8,968 nt of DNA. Source: CAYPZL01 sp964415045 (GTDB lineage Bacteria > Planctomycetota > Phycisphaerae > Sedimentisphaerales > Anaerobacaceae). Below are positions 1 through 5,019 of the stretch, in pieces. The first letter of the stretch is position 1; every line of letters begins with the position of its first letter. The stretch spans positions 1 through 8,968 of the forward strand of contig CAYPZL010000210.1 in NCBI GenBank assembly GCA_964415045.1. Reading direction: 5' to 3'. Both the position numbers and the translations under genes were made by a program. The notes under the pieces were generated by a model that did not search any database, was not told the DNA's origin, and saw only the letters and a list, made by a program, of their open reading frames with translations.

Positions 1-14
1 ATATTTAACCTCTG

Positions 15-50
15 TCTTCAAGGAAATCACACCAACGATTTCCTTGAAGA
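15..50. repeat. Perfect 14-bp inverted repeat (hairpin) downstream of the aldolase-like gene
   Basis: The arms 15-28 (TCTTCAAGGAAATC) and 37-50 are exact reverse complements around an 8-nt loop (29-36). Short AT stretches (1-5 and 50-54) could extend pairing slightly. It lies 66-101 nt beyond the stop codon of the minus-strand gene that ends at 116, so it could form at the 3' end of that operon's transcript. No run of T follows the stem on either strand, so it is not a classical intrinsic terminator. An mRNA 3'-end stabilising hairpin, a factor-dependent terminator, a palindromic protein-binding site or a mobile-element end all remain possible. The repeat itself is certain; its role is not. 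Confidence 0.75.
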
Positions 51-115
51 ATATAGGCCTAATCTCCATTTTGCAAAACTCTACTTTCTGATTCGTAAGA
101 CGCGCGACGTTGATA

Positions 116-1183
116 CTACGGTGCCAGCCACGCGTCCCGGTTCGCCTGGACGAACTTGTCGTCGGTCAGGTGGGGATAGTCGCGTATGATTCGGTTGATC
201 TCGTCGATCTGGCCGGGTGACAGTCGCTCGTGCGGGTCGAGGGACACCACCTGATCGACGAGTCTCTGCTGCTGCAAGACGTAGAGAATGCCGGGAATGC
301 AGCCGGCGAAGTCGTGGCCCGGATCGAAAATCGCTCGATTTGCCAGGGTCAACTGTCCGGCCAGAGCCAACAGGTCCTGCGGCACCGGCGCCTCCGCCGC
401 CCGTAGCGCCTTAACCGTCTGCAGGTGCTCGACCGCCCTCTTCGTCCAGCAGGCCCACTGCCCCAGAAGCCCGCCCGCCATCGGCACGCAGACCGGCTCG
501 CCCCCGACGCAGAAGGTATGCCTCGTGAGAAGATCGACGAGGATGTTGTCGTCATTGCCGGTGTACAGGGCGATTTCCGCGCTTCGCCCTGAGCGGGCGA
601 CGGCTTCCAGCACGTCGAGGCTCTGGTAGCGATTGAAGGGAGCGATCTTGATCGCCCGCACGTTCGGAATCTCGCAAAACCGTTCCCAGAACTGCCGGGG
701 CAATACCATCTCGCTCAGCGCCGGCTGCAAGTAGAATCCCATGATCTCGATGACCTCGGCCACCTGCCGCACATGGTCCAGCAGTTCGTCGATGGATTGG
801 CCCTTCAGAGCCGTCAGCGAAAGCAAACCCAGGTGATAGCCCATCTGCCTCGCTAATTCCGCCTCGCGCACCGCCTGCGACGTCGGGCCCACCAGACCGG
901 CGATCATCACCGGCGCAGCCCCCTCGCCCGGCTCGACGGCGCGCTTCGCCGTCTCGGCTGCCAGCTCCAGCACCGGCCCGTACAGCCCCACCCTCGGATC
1001 GTGAATGGCGAACTGCGTCGTATGCACGCCGACGGCCAGACCGCCCGCCCCTGCCGCTACGTAATACCGCGTCAGGGCCCGCTGATGCCGCTCGTCCAAT
1101 TTCTTCTCCGTAGTCAGCGCCAGCGGGTGCGCCGGAATGACGCAGCCGGCCCGCAGCCTCTGAAAAACCTTCTCGCTCATCAT
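116..1183 (-). CDS. Dihydrodipicolinate synthase / N-acetylneuraminate lyase family protein (aldolase-like)
   Basis: A 355-residue protein of the DHDPS/NAL class I aldolase superfamily, whose members use a (beta/alpha)8 barrel with a lysine Schiff base to condense or cleave 2-keto acids. Numbered from the chosen start, visible features are the paired threonines T55-T56 (GVHTTQF) where DHDPS has its GTTGE loop, Y151 in GFYLQPA at the usual active-site tyrosine, and K179 in RAIKIAPFNRY as the predicted Schiff-base lysine. It is about 60 residues longer than E. coli DapA and the substrate loops differ, so lysine biosynthesis is unlikely. A sugar-acid aldolase or dehydratase role is more plausible, but this is inference. 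The frame also opens at a TTG (1187-1189), but AGGAG (1191-1195 on the minus strand) abuts that TTG. ATG 1183 lies 6 nt from it and is preferred; ATG 1180 is possible. It is the second gene of an operon behind the epimerase-like gene, with a 12-nt gap. It appears cytosolic, with no signal peptide. Confidence 0.82.
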   Translation of the reverse strand: MMSEKVFQRLRAGCVIPAHPLALTTEKKLDERHQRALTRYYVAAGAGGLAVGVHTTQFAIHDPRVGLYGPVLELAAETAKRAVEPGEGAAPVMIAGLVGPTSQAVREAELARQMGYHLGLLSLTALKGQSIDELLDHVRQVAEVIEIMGFYLQPALSEMVLPRQFWERFCEIPNVRAIKIAPFNRYQSLDVLEAVARSGRSAEIALYTGNDDNILVDLLTRHTFCVGGEPVCVPMAGGLLGQWACWTKRAVEHLQTVKALRAAEAPVPQDLLALAGQLTLANRAIFDPGHDFAGCIPGILYVLQQQRLVDQVVSLDPHERLSPGQIDEINRIIRDYPHLTDDKFVQANRDAWLAP

Positions 1184-1190
1184 CGGCAAC

Positions 1191-1198
1191 TCCTCTCA
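1191..1198 (-). promoter_or_regulatory. Shine-Dalgarno site overlapping the upstream stop codon
   Basis: On the minus strand the sequence reads TGAGAGGAGTTGCCGATGATG. The TGA (1198-1196) ends the epimerase-like gene, and GAGGAG begins within it and ends 6 nt before ATG 1183. This arrangement rules out the TTG at 1187-1189 as a start and points to translational coupling of the two genes. Confidence 0.7.
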
Positions 1199-2215
1199 GA
1201 ATCGCCCGTCGCGGACGTCGTATTTCGTGGGCTTGTTGAGCACCTTCCGGCCCGCCGCCACCCAGGTCGCGATGCGCTCGACCATCTCATCGAGTGACGT
1301 CGGCGGCGCGCCGAGCGTCTCGACGCAGCGTGATGCGTTCGACAGCAGCGCGCTGCCGGCTTCCTGACCCACTAATACCGGCTTGCGGCCGAGAACCGCG
1401 CCGATCCGCCCGGCCAGATCGCGAACGCGCACCCTCTCACGCCCCGTGACATTCAGAATCGCCGGGGGACTGTCGGCGAGGCGCAACGACCGGATGATGG
1501 CGTTGTTGGCGTCGCCCTGCCATATCAAATTGACCGCGCCCATCGTGACATCGACGGGCTCGCCGTGCAGGATCTTGAGCGTCAGGTCCACGATGATGCC
1601 GTAGCGGCACTCGTTGGCGTAGTTGAGCCGGATCAGCGTGACCGGCGTCCCGTGACGGTTCGAGAAGTGCTGGAACATCCGCTCGCGGCCCAGGCACGAC
1701 TGGGCGTACTCCCCCACCGGTCCGGGCTCGTCTTCCTCCCGCGCGCCCCCGCCCTCGGGCGTAACGAACGCGTAGACGTTGCCCGTCGAAAGGGCCACGA
1801 TGCGAGAGCCGCGATACCGCCGCGCCGCCAGCGCCGGCACGTACGCGTTCATCGCCCAGGTCAGAGGCTGCCGGCCCGTGACGCCGAACTTCATGCCGAC
1901 AAGGTAAAACACGTTCGGGACGTCCGGCAGGCGCGCCCAGGCGGCCTCTTCCAGCAGGTCCGCCTCGATGATCTCGACCCCCTTGGCTTCGATGCGCCTC
2001 TTGACCTGCCTGTCGCTGAAGCGCGACACCGCGTAGATAGTCCTCCCGGGCGCTGCTTTCCGCAGCATCATACACAACGTCGGCCCCATCTTCCCGCCGG
2101 CGCCCAGCACAGCGATGTCCCCCGGCACCGACTCCAACGCGGCGACGGTGGCGGCGTCAGGCTCGCTGAGCAGGTCCTCCAATTCGTTTTCGTCGGTCGG
2201 TCGCTGATCGCGCAT
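1196..2215 (-). CDS. NAD-dependent epimerase/dehydratase family protein (extended SDR-like)
   Basis: A 339-residue cytosolic protein with an extended short-chain dehydrogenase fold. The Rossmann motif GAGGKMG lies at 38-44 in IAVLGAGGKMG. A second-strand acidic region follows near 82-87 (IIEADLL). The catalytic serine region is LSTGNVY (142-148), and Y170 lies in EYAQSCLGRE. Classical members have YxxxK, but here the fourth position after Y170 is C174, so the usual catalytic lysine is absent. The C-terminal half (RLNYANECRYG, then VTMGAVNLIWQGD) resembles the substrate domain of sugar-nucleotide epimerases. ATG 2215 was chosen because AGGAGAG lies 8 nt upstream on the minus strand; upstream extension to 2377 is low-complexity arginine-rich and lacks such a site. 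It is the first gene of an operon with the DHDPS-like gene. Substrate is unknown. It could act on a free sugar or sugar acid, or be a redox-inactive isomerase or lyase. Confidence 0.82.
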   Translation of the reverse strand: MRDQRPTDENELEDLLSEPDAATVAALESVPGDIAVLGAGGKMGPTLCMMLRKAAPGRTIYAVSRFSDRQVKRRIEAKGVEIIEADLLEEAAWARLPDVPNVFYLVGMKFGVTGRQPLTWAMNAYVPALAARRYRGSRIVALSTGNVYAFVTPEGGGAREEDEPGPVGEYAQSCLGRERMFQHFSNRHGTPVTLIRLNYANECRYGIIVDLTLKILHGEPVDVTMGAVNLIWQGDANNAIIRSLRLADSPPAILNVTGRERVRVRDLAGRIGAVLGRKPVLVGQEAGSALLSNASRCVETLGAPPTSLDEMVERIATWVAAGRKVLNKPTKYDVRDGRF

Positions 2216-2252
2216 GGGCCAATCTCTCCTACGGCACGAATGCTTTGCCCCT

Positions 2253-2281
2253 CGTCTACCGCACGGGTCCGTCTCTGTCAA
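2253..2281 (-). promoter_or_regulatory. Predicted sigma-70-type promoter for the epimerase/aldolase operon
   Basis: On the minus strand a perfect -35 TTGACA (2281-2276) is followed after 17 nt by TAGACG (2258-2253), a weak -10 match. Transcription would start near 2246, leaving about 30 nt before ATG 2215. The good -35 with a poor -10 suggests a weak or activator-dependent promoter. Based on consensus matching only. Confidence 0.4.
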
Positions 2282-2300
2282 GCACGGCCGGGCGACGGCG

Positions 2301-2329
2301 TTGACAAGCTGTTCCGAGACTCTCATAAT
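2301..2329 (+). promoter_or_regulatory. Strong sigma-70-type promoter for the beta-helix gene
   Basis: TTGACA (2301-2306) is a perfect -35 box, and CATAAT (2324-2329) is a five-of-six -10 box at the ideal 17-nt spacing. The start would be near 2336, with a leader of about 70 nt before ATG 2407. Its -35 faces the -35 of the opposite promoter across 19 bp (2282-2300), so one regulator bound between them could control both directions. That last point is inference. Confidence 0.65.
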
Positions 2330-2406
2330 CATGCCAACTCGGCGCTGCTCTTGTGCGAGCCCGGAGATGTCCGCCATCGCCCCGAAAATCTACAAGGAGG
2401 CCGACG

Positions 2407-3735
2407 ATGAGACTGAGCATTGTCACGTTCATTGCTTCGGTTCTGTGTCTCTGCATGTCACATTCGCTCTGCGCCGCGACGCCGCCGCGCGACTTTTCGC
2501 CGCCCCCGCAGGAGCGACAACTGCCCACGACGATGCACTCGGCCATGGAAGAGAGGCCGCACATCACCGTCGGCGTCGAAGCCGGCGATCTGATCGGCAG
2601 CGACCACCGGGCGCTCCAGGCCGCCGTCGACTACGTCGCCAACCTCGGCGGTGGTCTCGTCGAGATCGGCGCCGGCGAATACCTCATGCGCGACTCGCTG
2701 CATCTGCGACCCAACGTGACGGTTCGCGGCGTGGCGGGAAAGACCGTTCTGCGCAAAGCCGACGGCATCGTGACACCCCTGGCGCTCGACGGCGATTTCG
2801 GCGAGGAGCAAATCACCGTGGCAGACCCGGCCGGATTCGCCATCGGCGCCGGCGTGGCGATCTGGGACGACCGCGCGGGCGGATTCCACACCACCGTCGC
2901 CCGCATCACGGGACGAACGGGTCACACCTTCTCCATCGACAAGCCCCTCATGGCCGACTGCATGGTGCACAACCACGCCAGAGCCGCCACCGTATTCCCC
3001 GTCGTCAGCGGCTACTACGCCGAGAGCGCCCGCGTCGAGAACCTTGTCATCGAGGGCAACCGCACCGGCAACGTCCACCTCAACGGCTGCCGCGGCGCCG
3101 GCATCTTCCTCTACCGCTCGCACGGCGCCGTCATCACCCGCTGCGAAATCCGCCGCTACAACGGCGACGGCATCAGCTTCCAGCAGTCTAACGATGTCAC
3201 GCTCGAGCACTGCATCAGCACGGGCAACGCCTCGCTCGGCCTGCACCCGGGCAGCGGCTCGCAGCGACCGACCGTGCGGAACTGTATCGCTCGCGACAAC
3301 GGCGAGGGCGGCCTGTTCCTCTGCTGGCGCGTCCGACACGGCCTCTTCGAGGACAACCTGCTCGAACGCAACGGGCGCTTCGGCATCTCCATCGGCCACA
3401 AGGATTCCGACAACCTCTTTCGCCGCAACACCTCCCGCCAGAACGAGCAGCATGGCCTGTTCTTCCGTAACGAATCGCTCGGCATGGCCCCGCACCGCAA
3501 CCGCTTCGAGCAAAACCGCATCGAGGACAACGGCGGCGCCGAGGTCCGCATCCGCGGCGAAGTCAATGCGCTGACCTTCGCGCACAACACGATACGTGAC
3601 ATCCGCAACGAGGATTCGGAACCCTCGTCCGTCGGAATCCTCATCGAGGACCGCGTCGGCCCCGTGTACCTGCAGGAGAACGTCATCGAGACGAAGGTCC
3701 TGATCGAGGACAAGCGCCCCGGCCGGCCGAAATAA
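2407..3735 (+). CDS. Secreted right-handed parallel beta-helix repeat protein (pectate-lyase-like fold)
   Basis: A 442-residue protein starting at ATG 2407, with a strong ribosome binding site AAGGAGG (2394-2400) 6 nt upstream; a longer reading from GTG 2353 has no such site. Residues 1-23 (MRLSIVTFIASVLCLCM, then SHSLCA) form a Sec signal peptide with a likely cut near A23. Residues 65-120 resemble the N-terminal cap of pectate-lyase superfamily proteins (DHRALQAAVDYVANLGGGLV, then PNVTVRG). From about 205 to 430 there are repeated coils of roughly 22-25 residues carrying N-x-x-G-[IL] turns, such as NGDGISF, NEGGLF-like NGEGGLFLCW, NGRFGISIG and NEQHGLFF. GLHPGSGSQRP (278-288) stands out as a possibly conserved functional loop. 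The fold is typical of polysaccharide lyases, hydrolases and C5-epimerases. No diagnostic lyase catalytic motif was recognised, so the reaction is unassigned. Secretion and sugar-gene neighbours favour polysaccharide processing. Confidence 0.82.
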   Translation: MRLSIVTFIASVLCLCMSHSLCAATPPRDFSPPPQERQLPTTMHSAMEERPHITVGVEAGDLIGSDHRALQAAVDYVANLGGGLVEIGAGEYLMRDSLHLRPNVTVRGVAGKTVLRKADGIVTPLALDGDFGEEQITVADPAGFAIGAGVAIWDDRAGGFHTTVARITGRTGHTFSIDKPLMADCMVHNHARAATVFPVVSGYYAESARVENLVIEGNRTGNVHLNGCRGAGIFLYRSHGAVITRCEIRRYNGDGISFQQSNDVTLEHCISTGNASLGLHPGSGSQRPTVRNCIARDNGEGGLFLCWRVRHGLFEDNLLERNGRFGISIGHKDSDNLFRRNTSRQNEQHGLFFRNESLGMAPHRNRFEQNRIEDNGGAEVRIRGEVNALTFAHNTIRDIRNEDSEPSSVGILIEDRVGPVYLQENVIETKVLIEDKRPGRPK

Positions 3736-3749
3736 CGACCGACCGCGTT

Positions 3750-4730
3750 TTACCGCTTCGCCTTTTCGATCACCGATGCGAGCGTCACCGGCGCACCACC
3801 ACGGGCCTTGGATTCATCGGCGGCGCTCATGAACGCGAAGATCTCGATCGTCTCGGCGGGCGGGACCGGAATCCGCCCCGTCTTGAAGAACGCCACGATC
3901 TCCTCGACCAGATGCCCGTAGCCCTCGTAGCTGCCGCTCCGCGCGATCCCCTTGTCGCCGAACACCATCGCGCCGTAGTCCTTCTTGCCTGCCTTGAGTC
4001 CCCGGTAGGTCCCGATGCGTCCGTCCTTCCAGACGCCGACGACGAGCTCGTGACTCGACGTCTGGGCCCGCTGCACCGACACGCATCCCGGCCCCATGAT
4101 CGTAAACAGAATCTCCACGCCGTGCACGCCGTACCAGTACAGGTCCGGGTGGTGCTCCTCGATGCTGCACGGGCTGAACGCGTCGCAGCCGAGGACCTTG
4201 CCCACGTCCTTGCGATTGCGCATCCCGATGATGCCCGGGCTGAATCGCAGCGATGAGCTGGACCAGCACGGGACGCCGTTCTCTTCGGCAAGGCGGAAGA
4301 TCTCGACGGCGTCGGCGAGGCTGCCGGCCACGGGCTTGTCGATGAAGACCGGCTTTTTCGCCGCGATCACCGGCCTGGCTTGCTCCAGGTGCGGCCGGCC
4401 GTCCACGCTTTCCAGCAGCACGCCGTCAACCTTGCGGCAGAGCTCCTCGATGCTGTCGACGATCTCGAGCCCAAACTCCTCGCGCAACTGTTTTGTGTAG
4501 TTGCCGACCCGGTTGGCCGAGGACGGAATGTAGGGCGAGCCGCCCGGATAGCCGGCCACGACCTTGCAGCCGAAGTCTTTGGTTGGATCGTTGATCAGCC
4601 GGGTAAACGCGATCACGTGCGAGGTGTCCAGCCCGATCATGCCGATCTTGAAAACATCGCCGCCTTGCGCCGCCCAAACCGGCCCGGCCACGAAACAAAC
4701 CGCCAAAACGACCAACATTATGCGAAGCAT
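3750..4730 (-). CDS. Exported Gfo/Idh/MocA family oxidoreductase
   Basis: A 326-residue protein of the Gfo/Idh/MocA family, which normally oxidises or reduces sugars and inositols with NAD(P). Residues 1-20 (MLRIMLVVLAVCFVAGPVWA) form a Sec-type signal peptide with a VWA|AQ cut; no twin arginine is present. The N-terminal nucleotide fold begins KIGMIGLDTSHV (28-39). The usual GxGxx(G/A) is altered, with D35 where the second glycine is expected. The family EKP motif appears as DKP (131-133), with K132 retained, and a likely active-site histidine is H203 in YWYGVHGVEIL. ATG 4730 has GGAGG 7 nt upstream on the minus strand. It is convergent with the beta-helix gene (14 bp between stops) and divergent from the DUF6259-like gene. 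Export without a Tat signal means any cofactor must be acquired outside the cytosol, which leaves open whether it is a working dehydrogenase or a non-redox sugar-binding or lyase-like relative. Confidence 0.85.
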   Translation of the reverse strand: MLRIMLVVLAVCFVAGPVWAAQGGDVFKIGMIGLDTSHVIAFTRLINDPTKDFGCKVVAGYPGGSPYIPSSANRVGNYTKQLREEFGLEIVDSIEELCRKVDGVLLESVDGRPHLEQARPVIAAKKPVFIDKPVAGSLADAVEIFRLAEENGVPCWSSSSLRFSPGIIGMRNRKDVGKVLGCDAFSPCSIEEHHPDLYWYGVHGVEILFTIMGPGCVSVQRAQTSSHELVVGVWKDGRIGTYRGLKAGKKDYGAMVFGDKGIARSGSYEGYGHLVEEIVAFFKTGRIPVPPAETIEIFAFMSAADESKARGGAPVTLASVIEKAKR

Positions 4731-4773
4731 CGTCGCACCTCCATTTCAGTCCACACGACCCAACCCAAAACCA

Positions 4774-4788
4774 GCCGGAACACCCGGC
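4774..4788 (-). promoter_or_regulatory. Small hairpin in the leader of the oxidoreductase gene
   Basis: GCCGG (4774-4778) and CCGGC (4784-4788) pair around a 5-nt loop. It would lie close to the predicted transcript start for the oxidoreductase gene. On that strand it is followed by TGGTTTTGGGTTGGG, a G/T-rich leader. It may be a weak attenuator-like element or chance; the stem is only 5 bp. Confidence 0.25.
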
Positions 4789-4800
4789 ACAATCCCCACC

Positions 4801-4828
4801 AATATACCAAATCACACAAAAAAGTCAC
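4801..4828 (-). promoter_or_regulatory. Predicted promoter for the oxidoreductase gene
   Basis: On the minus strand GTGACT (4828-4823) is followed after 16 nt by TATATT (4806-4801), a good -10 box. Transcription would start near 4794, giving a leader of about 64 nt to ATG 4730. The region is unusually AT-rich compared with its surroundings, which supports a promoter here. Confidence 0.4.
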
Positions 4829-4912
4829 CGCCCCAGCGGCAGCCCACGTGCAGGTAACCCGCCACCGGCCGCGAGAGAATTGCCGCACACCATCCCCCCT
4901 TTACATCTTCTC

Positions 4913-4941
4913 TTGATTCCTTGCTCCAGGCCGGATACAAA
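4913..4941 (+). promoter_or_regulatory. Predicted promoter for the DUF6259-like gene
   Basis: TTGATT (4913-4918) and TACAAA (4936-4941), each matching four of six consensus bases, are separated by 17 nt. The start would be near 4948, about 70 nt before ATG 5020. The rest of the 289-bp gap (4731-5019) shows no gene. An upstream in-frame extension to TTG 4921 would run through this promoter and is not supported. Confidence 0.35.
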
Positions 4942-5019
4942 TCGCAATGCTGTTTGGGGCACGATCCGCAGCGGTTGGACCCACAAAAAGAACCGGGCCG
5001 CAATAAAAAGGCAGTAAGA

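Noticed and set aside
2216..2377. N-terminal extension of the epimerase gene to 2377
   Set aside because: It would cross both predicted promoters, is arginine-rich without fold character, and has no ribosome binding site, while ATG 2215 has AGGAGAG at 8 nt.
3044..3574. Ser/Ala/Thr-rich plus-strand frame inside the beta-helix gene
   Set aside because: Low-complexity composition typical of an out-of-frame reading of a high-GC gene; the main frame has signal peptide, ribosome binding site and repeats.
2458..3585. Long open frame on the minus strand opposite the beta-helix gene
   Set aside because: It is an Ala/Val/Asp-rich shadow produced by GC-biased codons of the real gene, with no recognisable domain.
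4564..4916. Plus-strand frames across the start of the oxidoreductase gene and the intergenic gap
   Set aside because: They overlap a well-supported gene in antisense, have no domain and no convincing start site.
4921..5019. Extended start of the DUF6259-like gene at TTG 4921
   Set aside because: The added 33 residues would precede and mask a clear signal peptide and would cover the predicted -10 box.
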